From Kitasatospora cinereorecta (GTDB taxonomy: Bacteria; Actinomycetota; Actinomycetes; Streptomycetales; Streptomycetaceae), in the NCBI RefSeq assembly GCF_024172095.1, contig NZ_JAMZDX010000004.1:310001-374000 (forward strand): a DNA stretch of 64,000 bases, written 5' to 3'. This document shows positions 54,151 to 61,870 of this stretch, piece by piece. The notes under the pieces were generated by a model. The model saw only the letters and a program-made list of their open reading frames with translations, was not told the DNA's origin and made no database searches. A program made the position numbers and the translations under genes. How positions within the stretch are numbered: the first letter of the stretch is position 1; each line of letters starts with the position of its first letter.

Positions 54151-56107
54151 AGCTTCCGCGCGGGTACGTCCGGATGATCTGGCCCTTCGGGTCCGCCATC
54201 AGGTAGCCGCTGCCGTGGTCGCTGTTCAGGTAGACCCGGATGGTCGGCTGACCGTCGGTGGAGAAGTCGCCGTCCACGATGACGTAGCGGCTCGTCGGGT
54301 TGGGGACGTTAAGGGTCTCCGCGGCCTTCTGGAGCAGCCCGGGCAGCACGTCCCAGTTGAAGAGCTGCAGGTCGAAGACCATGTCGCTGGAGCCGTACGT
54401 GCCGCCGAAGTGCTCCTCCTTGGTGGCCTTGCCGCCCCGGTAGTCCCAGGTGTCGTAGTCCTTCGGGTCGGCGGCGGTGGGCGCCTTCGCGCTGGCGTAC
54501 TCGGGGTAGACGGTGAGGTCCGACGCCTTGGTGCTGCCGTTCGCGCTGCGCAGCGCCTCGACCACGGCCCGCATCCCGGCCGGGGTGAGCAGGTCGAGCT
54601 TGGCCGCCGAGTTTCCGGCCGCCTTGGGCGTGGCGCTCCCGGCTGCGGTCGGGTTCGCACCACCGGAGGCACCGCCAGCGGCACCGGAGCCGCCCGCCGC
54701 GCCGACGCCGCTGTCCGAACCGGGGCTGCGGGTGGTGCCCGCGTTGTAGCCGCCGCCGTTGCCGCTGCCCTGGTTGAGCTGCCAGGCGACGCCGCCCGAG
54801 GCGACGAGGACGGCCGCGGCCAGGACGATCAGCCCGGTCCGGCGCGGGTTGGCGGGCTTGTTGCCGGGAAGCGCGCCGGGCAGCGCGCCGTGCGGTGCGG
54901 TGGGCGCGCCCGGGGCACCCCAGGCTCCGCCCGCGGCGGGCGGGTAGGCGCCGCCGGGGTGCATCGGCCCGGCCGGGTTCATCGGCCCGGTCTGGGCGTA
55001 CGGCGCAGCGCCGCCCCAGCCGCCGGTCGGTCCGGTGGCGGCGGTCGGCGGGGCGCCTCCCCACGGCGCGGGGGTGTGGCCGCCGGTCGGGACGGCGTCC
55101 TGCGGGGTGGGCCATCCCGGCCGGCTCCCCGGGAAGGGGGTGCCGGAGCCGCCCGCGTCCGGGAACGGCGTCCCCGCAGCGGCCACGGCTCCGGCAGCAG
55201 CGCTGCCGCCGCCGGGCCGCAGCGAGTCGCGCTCGGTCGCGGCGTACGACGTGGCCGCACCGGTCTCGGCGGCGGCCAGCAGCCGGTCGAGCTCGTCGGC
55301 GCCGGGTCGGGCGGCCGGGTCGCGCTGCAGCAGGCGGGCGAGCGCCATGCCGAGGAGGCCGGAGCGGATGGGCGGCGGCACCGGCTCGTCGAGGACGGCG
55401 GCCAGGGTCGCGAAGGTGGTGGCGCGGCGCAGCGGGTGGTGGCCCTCGACGGCGACGTAGAGCGTCATGCCCAGCGACCAGAAGTCGGAGGCGGGGTTGC
55501 CCTCCTGGCCGCGGATGCGCTCGGGGGCGATGTACTCGGGCGAGCCGATCAGCGAGCCTGTGGCGGTGAGGCTGGTGGCCTCCTGCATGGCGGCGATGCC
55601 GAAGTCGGTGAGGACGGGCGAGCCGTCGAGCCGCAGCAGGACGTTGCCGGGCTTGACGTCGCGGTGGTGGATGCCGGCGGCGTGCGCGGCGCGCAGGGCG
55701 GCGAGGACGCCGCGGCCGATCCTGGCCGCCTCGGTGACGGGGAGCGGGCCCTGGTCCAGGCGGTCGGCGAGCGAGCCGCCGGGGACGAGTTCCATCACCA
55801 GCCAGGGGTGCGGGAGTTCGGCGTTGTCCACGATGTGGTGGATGGTGGCGACGTTGGGGTGCTGGAGGCGGGCCAGGGCCCGGGCCTCGCGCAGCACGCG
55901 TTCGCGCAGCTCGTAGGCGGCGGCCGGGTCGGCGGCCAGCATGGCCGGGTCCGGCGGGCGGACCTCCTTGAGTGCGACCTCGCGGTGCAGTGCGGTGTCG
56001 CGGGCGCGCCAGACCACGCCCATGCCGCCGCCGCCGAGGCGCTGCAGGAGTTCGAACCGCCCGTCGATGAGCCGGTCAGTCGGCCCCCCAGATTCCATGG
56101 CGGTCAT
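54149..56107 (-). CDS. Membrane Ser/Thr protein kinase (Hanks type)
   Basis: A 652-residue kinase. The catalytic domain spans ~15-275: Gly loop LGGGGMGVVWRARD, ATP-binding Lys in VALKEV, HRDVKPGNVLL catalytic loop, TDFGIA magnesium loop and SPEYIAPERI. A long Pro/Gly/Ala linker leads to one membrane span (about 421-440, GLIVLAAAVLVASGG). An extracytoplasmic ~190-residue domain follows; there are no PASTA repeats. The start is uncertain (56107 or 56098; no Shine-Dalgarno at either). The stop codon TAG coincides with the edge of the MITE-like element, so the native C-terminus may have been altered. Confidence 0.92.
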   Translation of the reverse strand: MTAMESGGPTDRLIDGRFELLQRLGGGGMGVVWRARDTALHREVALKEVRPPDPAMLAADPAAAYELRERVLREARALARLQHPNVATIHHIVDNAELPHPWLVMELVPGGSLADRLDQGPLPVTEAARIGRGVLAALRAAHAAGIHHRDVKPGNVLLRLDGSPVLTDFGIAAMQEATSLTATGSLIGSPEYIAPERIRGQEGNPASDFWSLGMTLYVAVEGHHPLRRATTFATLAAVLDEPVPPPIRSGLLGMALARLLQRDPAARPGADELDRLLAAAETGAATSYAATERDSLRPGGGSAAAGAVAAAGTPFPDAGGSGTPFPGSRPGWPTPQDAVPTGGHTPAPWGGAPPTAATGPTGGWGGAAPYAQTGPMNPAGPMHPGGAYPPAAGGAWGAPGAPTAPHGALPGALPGNKPANPRRTGLIVLAAAVLVASGGVAWQLNQGSGNGGGYNAGTTRSPGSDSGVGAAGGSGAAGGASGGANPTAAGSATPKAAGNSAAKLDLLTPAGMRAVVEALRSANGSTKASDLTVYPEYASAKAPTAADPKDYDTWDYRGGKATKEEHFGGTYGSSDMVFDLQLFNWDVLPGLLQKAAETLNVPNPTSRYVIVDGDFSTDGQPTIRVYLNSDHGSGYLMADPKGQIIRTYPRGS

Positions 56108-56195
56108 CGTAGGAGACGACGCGGACAGCACCGCGCCCCGCCCGGGGTGCGGGCGGGGCGGGGCGGGTGGTCGGTGGACGTACCGTCCGCGCCGG

Positions 56196-57671
56196 TCAGG
56201 CGGTCAGTTCGGGGGCGGACGGAGTGGCCGCGGCCGCGACGGGCTCGCCGTCCTGCGGGCCGGCTTCCGTCTCGCCCTGCGGGCGGGCGTGCCGGGGCAG
56301 CAGGAAGACCGCGGCGAAGACGACCACCAGCATGGCGATCTCGACGCCGAGGGTGAACTGTTCGGCCTTGATGAAGTCGGTGGTCTTGATCCGCTCGAAG
56401 AAGACCGTGCCGAGGATCGCGGTGCCGAGCGCGGCGCCCAGCTGCTGGACCGAGGTGAGGGTGCCGGAGGCGGAGCCGGTCTCGTGCGGCTCGACCGAGG
56501 CGAGCACGGTGTCGAAGAACGGCGCCATCACCAGGCCCATGCCGAAGCCGGTGACGGCCAGGGCCGGGATCAGCTCCCAGGGGGTGACCCCGGTGCCGGC
56601 GAGCTGGAGGGTGACGATCAGGCCGCCGACGCCGAGCAGCATCACGATCAGGCCGGCGTGCATCACCTTGCGGCCGAAGCGCTGCAGGCCCTGCGAGAGG
56701 ACGAAGGCGACGACCATGCCGATCGAGGACGGGATGCCGGCCAGGCCCGCCTTGAACGGCGAGTAGTGCAGGCCGAGCTGGGTGTAGAGGCTGAAGGTCA
56801 GCCAGAAGCCGGTCATCGCGGAGAAGAACATCAGGCCGAGGACCATGCCGCCGCTGAAGCCGCGCTTGGCGAACAGGCTGGGCTCCACCAGCGGGTCGCC
56901 GCCGGTACGGCTGCGCCGGCTCTCGTACCAGCCGAAGAAGCCGAACACCGCGACCGACAGGGCGATCAGGCCGAAGGCCCAGGCCGGCCAGTCGTGCTCG
57001 CGGCCCTGCACCAGCGGGTAGATCATCAGCGCCGAGCCCACGGCGGCGAGCAGCGCGCCGACCAGGTCCAGACGGACGGCCCGGGCGCTCTTCCACTCGG
57101 GGAGGAAGGCCAGGCCGCCGGCGATGGCGAACAGGCCGAGCGGGATGTTGATCAGGAAGATCATCCGCCAGCCGGCGCCGAACAGGTCGGCGTCGACCAG
57201 CCAGCCGGCCAGGATCGGGCCGCCGACCGTGGACAGGCCCATCACCGGGCCGAACATGCCGAACGCGGTGGCCTGCTCCTTCTCGGAGAAGATCTCCTTG
57301 AGGATGCCGAGGCCCTGCGGCAGCATGACGGCGCCGAGCAGGCCCTGGAAGGCCCGGGCGGCGATCAGCTGGCCGGGCTCCTGGGCGAGGCCGCAGGCAA
57401 TCGAGCCGAGGGTGAAGCCGACCGCACCGATCAGGTACATCCGGCGGCGGCCGAAGATGTCGCCGAGGCGGCCGCCGGTGATCAGGCCGATCGCCATGGC
57501 GAGGGTGTACGCCGCGCCCAGCCACTGGATGGTGGACTCACCGCCGCCGATGTCCGAGCGGATGGCGGGGGCGGCGATGTTGGTGACCAGGGAGTCGAGG
57601 AGGTCCATGACCTCCGCGGCGAGGATCACGAACAGCGCGACCCATCGCCACTTGTACGGGGTGTCGGACAC
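56196..57671 (-). CDS. MFS drug-efflux transporter (DHA2/EmrB-QacA type, 14 spans)
   Basis: A 491-residue proton antiporter. Span 1 WVALFVILAAEVMDLLDSLVTNIAAPAI carries the acidic residue of the DHA2 group. Motif A is GRLGDIFGRRRMY, and motif C appears as GPVMGLSTVGGPILAGWLV. Fourteen hydrophobic spans fit DHA2. The start is GTG with AGGAG 8 nt upstream. A strong promoter inside a TetR operator array controls it, so it is almost certainly induced by the compound the divergent TetR protein senses; the substrate is unknown. Confidence 0.94.
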   Translation of the reverse strand: MSDTPYKWRWVALFVILAAEVMDLLDSLVTNIAAPAIRSDIGGGESTIQWLGAAYTLAMAIGLITGGRLGDIFGRRRMYLIGAVGFTLGSIACGLAQEPGQLIAARAFQGLLGAVMLPQGLGILKEIFSEKEQATAFGMFGPVMGLSTVGGPILAGWLVDADLFGAGWRMIFLINIPLGLFAIAGGLAFLPEWKSARAVRLDLVGALLAAVGSALMIYPLVQGREHDWPAWAFGLIALSVAVFGFFGWYESRRSRTGGDPLVEPSLFAKRGFSGGMVLGLMFFSAMTGFWLTFSLYTQLGLHYSPFKAGLAGIPSSIGMVVAFVLSQGLQRFGRKVMHAGLIVMLLGVGGLIVTLQLAGTGVTPWELIPALAVTGFGMGLVMAPFFDTVLASVEPHETGSASGTLTSVQQLGAALGTAILGTVFFERIKTTDFIKAEQFTLGVEIAMLVVVFAAVFLLPRHARPQGETEAGPQDGEPVAAAATPSAPELTA

Positions 57672-57694
57672 CGGAATGCTCCTGAGATGCGAAC

Positions 57695-57777
57695 GAACAG
57701 CGTTTACTGCGACGAACACTGTTCTACGCGACGAGCAGCGTTCTGTCAAACAGTGTTCGGCTGTCCGAACACTGTTC
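57695..57777. promoter_or_regulatory. Five-copy operator array between the MFS and TetR genes
   Basis: Five 11-bp palindrome-like sites built on GAACACTGTTC start at 57695, 57714, 57733, 57748 and 57767 (steps of 19, 19, 15 and 19 bp). The copies at 57714 and 57767 are exact; the others differ by one to three bases. Sites four and five sit inside a perfect 28-bp palindrome (12-bp arms 57749-57760 and 57765-57776 around CTGT). The array fills most of the divergent promoter region and is the obvious operator of the adjacent TetR-family protein. Confidence 0.85.
57721..57749 (-). promoter_or_regulatory. Sigma-70-type promoter of the MFS gene
   Basis: On the minus strand, -35 TTGACA (57744-57749) and -10 TAGAAC (57721-57726) are exactly 17 bp apart, giving a ~43-nt leader to the GTG. 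The -35 touches operator copy four, copy three fills the spacer and copy two overlaps the -10, so bound repressor would exclude RNA polymerase. Confidence 0.8.
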
Positions 57778-57828
57778 GCCGGAGGTACGATGTTCGCCGA
57801 CGGATGATCACTGAAAGCAGGTGGGCCC

Positions 57829-58548
57829 ATGTCCTCGGCGATGCCCGAGATCCCCTGGCACAAGGCGCGCAAGGCCGATCCCCGGCAGCCGCTCAGCCGG
57901 GACGTGATCGTCGAGACCGGCATCCGGATCCTCGACGCCGAGGGTCTCGGCGGCGTCACCATGAGACGGGTAGCCCAGGAGCTCGGTACCGGCCCGGCCT
58001 CCCTCTACGCGCACGTCTCCAACAAGGACGAGCTCTGCGAGCTGATGCTGGAGCGGATCACCGGCGAGGTCGTGCTGCCCGAGCGGGCCGAGCCCGAGCG
58101 CTGGAAGGAGCAGGTGACCGAGGTCTGCCTGGCCGCCCAGCGGGTCTTCACCGCCCACCGGGACATCACCCTGGTCTCGCTCGGCTCCGTCCCCATCGGC
58201 CCCAACCAGCTACGGGTGACCGAGTTCCTGTTCGACCTGCTGCTGCGCGCCGGGGTGCCGGCCCAGGTGGCCGCGTGGGCGCTCGACGCGCTCGGCCAGC
58301 TGATCGACACCGACGCCTACGAGGCCTCGCTCTACGTCAACCGGATCAGCGGCGGCACCGACATCGACGCGTACTTCGAGAGCATCAAGGACTACCTCTC
58401 CCGCCTGCCCGCCGACCGGTTCCCCCGCATGTCGAGCCTGGCCGAGACGCTCATCTCGGGCGACGGCGACCAGCGCTTCCTGTTCAAGGTGGACGTCCTG
58501 CTGCGCGGCCTGGAGACCTACATCCCCCAAGGCCCCACCAGAGAGTAG
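57829..58548 (+). CDS. TetR/AcrR-family transcriptional regulator
   Basis: A 239-residue repressor. The N-terminal HTH runs from PLSRDVIVETGIRILDAEGLGGVTMRRVAQELGTGPASLYAHVSNKDEL, and the C-terminal ligand-binding part (residues ~95-235) resembles the TetR_C group typical of efflux regulators. A -10-like TACGAT at 57786-57791 would start its own transcript, and operator copy five lies just upstream of that, predicting autoregulation. AGCAGGTGGG precedes the ATG. It regulates the divergent MFS pump by context. Confidence 0.93.
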   Translation: MSSAMPEIPWHKARKADPRQPLSRDVIVETGIRILDAEGLGGVTMRRVAQELGTGPASLYAHVSNKDELCELMLERITGEVVLPERAEPERWKEQVTEVCLAAQRVFTAHRDITLVSLGSVPIGPNQLRVTEFLFDLLLRAGVPAQVAAWALDALGQLIDTDAYEASLYVNRISGGTDIDAYFESIKDYLSRLPADRFPRMSSLAETLISGDGDQRFLFKVDVLLRGLETYIPQGPTRE

Positions 58549-58551
58549 GGA

Positions 58552-58583
58552 TTGACGGACGCTCGGGGCAGGTCTATACCAGT
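58552..58583 (+). promoter_or_regulatory. Chitinase promoter with a DasR-responsive element on the -10 box
   Basis: -35 TTGACG (58552-58557) and -10 TATACC (58575-58580) are 17 bp apart. GCAGGTCTATACCAGT (58568-58583) overlays the -10 and agrees with the dre consensus ACTGGTCTAGACCAGT at 13 of 16 positions. DasR dissociates from such sites when amino-sugar phosphates accumulate, so the downstream chitinase should respond to N-acetylglucosamine. The promoter starts four bases after the TetR stop codon. Confidence 0.8.
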
Positions 58584-58690
58584 GGGCAGTCACGTCCACC
58601 CCGGCCTGGTCCCCGACCGCGGACCGCCCGCGCACCCCCATGTCCCGTGCGGGCGGACGCGTCCTCGCCGCTTCCTCGAGAGGTCCGTCG

Positions 58691-59974
58691 ATGGAACGCG
58701 CACTGCCCCCACCGTCCGCCGTCACCCCGCCCGGCGCCGCCCCGGCGCCCACCCACCGGCGCCGGCGCCGCCGCTCCACGGCGGCCGCCGCGCTGGCCGC
58801 CCTCGGACTGCTGGCCGGCGCCGTGGCCGCCGTCGACGCCGGCCAGGCGTCCGCCGCGACCGATGCGCTCGGTTCGAACTGGTACGCCTCCGCCCCCTAC
58901 CTCATGCCCGAGGACAACAACCCACCCGACCCCGCCGCCGTCATGGACGCCACCGGCCAGAAGGCCTTCCAACTCGCCTTCATCCTCGACCAGGGCGGCT
59001 GCACCCCCGCCTGGGGCGGCACCTCCCCCATCGACACCGACACCACCATGCCCGCCGTCATCCAGAAGATCCGCACCAAGGGCGGCGACGTCTCCGTCTC
59101 CGTCGGCGGCTACGGCGGCACCAAACTCGGCCAGACCTGCGGCACCCCCGAAGCCACCGCCGCCGGCTACCAGAAAGTCATCACCAAGTACAACCTCAAA
59201 GCCCTCGACTTCGACCTCGAAGAACCCGAATACGAGAACACCGCCGCCATCCACAACGAAATCGGCGCCGCCAAAATCCTCCAACACAACAACCCCGGCC
59301 TCTACATCTCCATCACCACCGCCGGCACCAACGCCGGCACCGGCTGGTTCGGCACCCAGATGCTCAACGAGGCCAAGACCCAGGGCTTCACCCCCGACAA
59401 CTACTCCATCATGCCCTTCGACGGCGGCTTCAACAGCGCCACCGCCCAGACCGACGCCCTCACCAAGTTCAACCAGATCCTCCAGACCACCTTCGGCTGG
59501 AACGAGACCACCGCCTACGCCCACGAAGGCGTCTCCCTCATGAACGGCCGCACCGACGCCGCCGAGTACTTCCACCAGAACGACTTCCAGACCCTCCTCG
59601 ACTACGCCACCACCCACAAACTCGCCCGCTACACCTACTGGTCCGTCAACCGCGACCGCCAATGCACCGGCACCGTCGACCCCGGACTCTCCGGCTCCTG
59701 CTCCAGCGTCACCCAGAACGACTGGGACTTCACCAAATACACCGTCAAATTCGCCGGAGCCACCCCACCCACCACACCCCCCACCACCCAACCGCCCACC
59801 AGCCAGCCGCCGGGCAGTTGCACCGACCCGGCGTGGAGCGCCACCACCACGTACGTGGCGGGCAACAAGGTCTCGTACAGCGGCCACAAGTACCACGCCA
59901 AGTGGTGGACGCTGAACGAGAACCCGGCGAGCAGCGGGCAGTGGGGCCCCTGGGCCGACGACGGCCCCTGCTGA
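58691..59974 (+). CDS. Secreted GH18 chitinase with C-terminal chitin-binding module
   Basis: A 427-residue exported enzyme. A long basic n-region (THRRRRRRSTAAA) and hydrophobic core end at AGQASAA. The catalytic domain (~60-360) carries the GH18 motif DxDxE as Asp173-Phe-Asp175-Leu-Glu177, with GGDVSVSVGGYGG before it as the second family block. A Pro/Thr linker leads to a CBM5/12-type module (DPAWSATTTYVAGNKVSYSGHKYHAKWWTLNENP). The start ATG follows GAGAGG by 8 nt. The catalytic part uses nearly only C-ending codons, including CTC for Leu, unlike its own binding module and neighbouring genes. Confidence 0.93.
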   Translation: MERALPPPSAVTPPGAAPAPTHRRRRRRSTAAAALAALGLLAGAVAAVDAGQASAATDALGSNWYASAPYLMPEDNNPPDPAAVMDATGQKAFQLAFILDQGGCTPAWGGTSPIDTDTTMPAVIQKIRTKGGDVSVSVGGYGGTKLGQTCGTPEATAAGYQKVITKYNLKALDFDLEEPEYENTAAIHNEIGAAKILQHNNPGLYISITTAGTNAGTGWFGTQMLNEAKTQGFTPDNYSIMPFDGGFNSATAQTDALTKFNQILQTTFGWNETTAYAHEGVSLMNGRTDAAEYFHQNDFQTLLDYATTHKLARYTYWSVNRDRQCTGTVDPGLSGSCSSVTQNDWDFTKYTVKFAGATPPTTPPTTQPPTSQPPGSCTDPAWSATTTYVAGNKVSYSGHKYHAKWWTLNENPASSGQWGPWADDGPC

Positions 59975-60002
59975 GCACCCACGGCCCGACCACCCGACGG
60001 CG

Positions 60003-60039
60003 CCGGCCCGTCCCCGCAGCCACCGCGGGGACGGGCCGG
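60003..60039. terminator. Bidirectional terminator hairpin
   Basis: A perfect 15-bp stem (60003-60017 with 60025-60039) and a 7-nt loop lie between the convergent chitinase and beta-helix genes. Confidence 0.85.
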
Positions 60040-60079
60040 TCCCGGTTCCGGAGCGGCCCCACCGCGTGGGGACGCCGGG

Positions 60080-61450
60080 TCAGGCGTTCAGCGCCGACCA
60101 GAGCCAGGCGCCGCCGACCCGGACGTACAGCCGCCGGTTGGCGGTGTCGACCGCCATGGTGCCGTCCAGCGGCGGGCGGGTGAAGGAGGCGTCGGTGACC
60201 GGTCCGGCCACCAGGCGCAACGGCGGGTTGGGCTCGTTCCTGGTGGGCACGGTGCCGCCGGCCTGGCTGCCGGTGCTGCCGTGGCAGTTCTCGATCAGGA
60301 AGTCGCCGGCGCTGGGCTCGAAGTAGAGGTGGCTGCCGGTGGGCCTGGTGCCGTAGATGCCGACCACGTCGCGCAGGACGGCGGTCGAGCCCGGGCCGGA
60401 GTAGAGGTCGACGCCCGAGTTGACGGTGGCGGAGCCGCCGTTGGCGATGAGCACGTTCTCCAGCGAACTGGCGGTGGCGGCCCAGGCGATGATGTTCTGC
60501 GCCTTCTGGTAGTTCTGGGCGAAGCCGCCGGCGAAGGCGTAGATGTTGGCGGCGTGGACGTGCTTGCAGTTGGCGTCGGTCTTCAGGTGCGGGCCGCCCT
60601 GCATCGCGGAGGTCTCGAACTTGCAGTCCGTGAGGTAGATGCCGTTGGGGTTGTTCCACTTGCCGGGGATCTGGGCGCCCTGGGTGATCCACAGCGCGCC
60701 GGTGCCGAAGTTCTCCCAGCGGCAACCGATGAAGTGGATCTGGTTGGTGTTGTCCTCGCTGTAGCCGTACGCCCCGCTGGTGGCGGTGGCGGAGTTGCGC
60801 AGCCAGACGTTGGGCTGGTCAGGGCTGTCCGGGGTGCCGGTGCACGACTCGACGACCAGGTTGTAGAACCGGGAGTCCCAGAACTCCACGCCGTCCACGC
60901 ACAGGTCGCGGTTGCTGGTCAGGTAGACGTCGCGGACGTAGGTGTTGTCGTTGTAGTACAGCTCCAGCAGCAGACCGGTGCGGTTGTTGCCGTTGAGGCC
61001 GAGGTCCTGGACCGCGCAGTAGCGGCGGTGGGTGGCGCCGGTGCGGTCGGTGCCGGGGCCGGAGATCCGCAGCAGGATGCCGTCGCCGCGCTTGACCAGC
61101 GTGGACGCCTTGCTGCCGGCCCCGACCAGGCGCACCCCGTTGCCGCCGACGGTCAGCGCGGGCGCCCCGGCGGTCGGGCTGACCGGGTACGTCCCGGCGG
61201 GGAAGTAGACCGTCCCGCCGGCCTTGGCGGCGTCGTCGATGGCGCGCTGGACGGCGGCGGTGTCGTCCTGGACGCCGTCGCCGGCCGCGCCGTACAGCTT
61301 GACGTCGAACCAGTCCGGTCCGCCGGTGGCCGCCGCTGCCTGCTGTGCGCCCGCGACCGTCGCCGCGGCCGCCCCGGCCAGTCCGGCGACCGCTCCGGTG
61401 AACAGTGCCCGGCGGCGCGTGCCGTTCGCGGATCCCCCCGTGGTGGTCAT
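60080..61450 (-). CDS. Exported right-handed beta-helix protein (pectate-lyase-3 / GH55-like)
   Basis: A 456-residue protein with a Tat-type signal (RRRALFTGAVAGLAGAAAAT, cleaved near AAAATGG). The mature start DVKLYGAAGDGVQDDTAAVQRAIDDAAKAGGTVYFPAGTYPV is the classic entry of pectate-lyase-3 beta-helix proteins (also GH55 and phage tailspike types). A repeating VxDVYLTSN, FIGCRWENFG, YLTDCKFETS ladder follows. Polysaccharide lyase or hydrolase activity is likely, but no catalytic residues can be named. A 13-bp palindrome TGACGC-C-GCGTCA (61490-61502) and a -10-like TACGAT (61514-61519) lie upstream. Confidence 0.85.
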   Translation of the reverse strand: MTTTGGSANGTRRRALFTGAVAGLAGAAAATVAGAQQAAAATGGPDWFDVKLYGAAGDGVQDDTAAVQRAIDDAAKAGGTVYFPAGTYPVSPTAGAPALTVGGNGVRLVGAGSKASTLVKRGDGILLRISGPGTDRTGATHRRYCAVQDLGLNGNNRTGLLLELYYNDNTYVRDVYLTSNRDLCVDGVEFWDSRFYNLVVESCTGTPDSPDQPNVWLRNSATATSGAYGYSEDNTNQIHFIGCRWENFGTGALWITQGAQIPGKWNNPNGIYLTDCKFETSAMQGGPHLKTDANCKHVHAANIYAFAGGFAQNYQKAQNIIAWAATASSLENVLIANGGSATVNSGVDLYSGPGSTAVLRDVVGIYGTRPTGSHLYFEPSAGDFLIENCHGSTGSQAGGTVPTRNEPNPPLRLVAGPVTDASFTRPPLDGTMAVDTANRRLYVRVGGAWLWSALNA

Positions 61451-61558
61451 GACGTGTACCTCTCCCCGTGTCGGACGGCGGCGCGGCTCTGACGCCGCGT
61501 CACTGCGGCCAAGATCGTAGCGCCGGGCGGCGGCTCCGGCCGGTTCCGGTGGTCCGGG

Positions 61559-61696
61559 TCAGCCGCCGGTGACCCCGTCGATGTGCTGGCGCAGCAGGTC
61601 GGCGTGGCCGTTGTGGCGGGCGTACTCGGTGATCATGTGCAGGTACAGCAGCCGCAGCGAGTACGCGTCACCGGCGTGGGTGAAGGTGTCCTGACC
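61559..61696 (-). pseudogene. DinB-family (DUF664) gene remnant, C-terminal ~46 codons
   Basis: Read on the minus strand, the last codons give HAGDAYSLRLLYLHMITE, then YARHNGHADLLRQHIDG and VTGG before a stop. This is the standard C-terminal end of mycothiol-type DinB/DUF664 proteins. Family members are about 170 residues, but here resemblance stops near 61690 and an in-frame TGA lies just upstream (about 61724-61726), directly beside the glyA promoter. No start codon or 5' part is present, so it is a truncated gene. Confidence 0.8.
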
Positions 61697-61712
61697 GGAC
61701 CGCCGTGCCCGC

Positions 61713-61737
61713 CAGGTGATTCACCTGTTGCTACGAT
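61713..61737 (+). promoter_or_regulatory. glyA promoter region with a 15-bp palindrome
   Basis: A perfect palindrome CAGGTGA-T-TCACCTG (61713-61727) sits just upstream of a -10-like TACGAT (61732-61737). This -10 places the transcript start near 61744, exactly at the 5' edge of the ZTP riboswitch. No good -35 is seen, which suggests an activator- or repressor-controlled promoter with the palindrome as its operator. Confidence 0.55.
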
Positions 61738-61743
61738 CACCGC

Positions 61744-61826
61744 GAGCCGTGACTGGCGCGCAGGGATGGATTCGACCATCGGGAAGCGGCTCCGTGACCT
61801 GTCACGCTGTCGCCGTGCGCCTGGGC
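61744..61826 (+). promoter_or_regulatory. ZTP (pfl) riboswitch
   Basis: The leader has all the conserved blocks of the pfl motif in order: CCGTGACTGGCG (61747-61758), a short hairpin ATGG-ATTCGA-CCAT, CGGGAAGCGGCT (61780-61791), a variable linker, and the 3' block CCGTGCGCCTGGGC (61813-61826) that forms the pseudoknot. The riboswitch senses ZTP/ZMP, a signal of 10-formyl-tetrahydrofolate shortage, and turns on one-carbon genes. It lies 45 nt before the glyA start, a well-known partner gene in actinobacteria. Confidence 0.93.
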
Positions 61827-61870
61827 CGTCCGTTCCGTCATGCACCGCCATGATCCGTGAGGAGACCGCC

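Noticed and set aside
53943..54152. Short open frames inside the MITE-like element
   Set aside because: They arise from the inverted-repeat sequence itself; similar translations recur in unrelated proteins because the element is repeated, not because it is a gene.
54149..56107. PknB-type kinase with PASTA sensor repeats
   Set aside because: The extracytoplasmic part shows no PASTA pattern; it is a single unrelated domain after a Pro/Gly-rich linker.
61744..61826. Glycine riboswitch upstream of glyA
   Set aside because: The leader lacks the glycine aptamer pattern and instead shows every conserved block of the ZTP/pfl motif.
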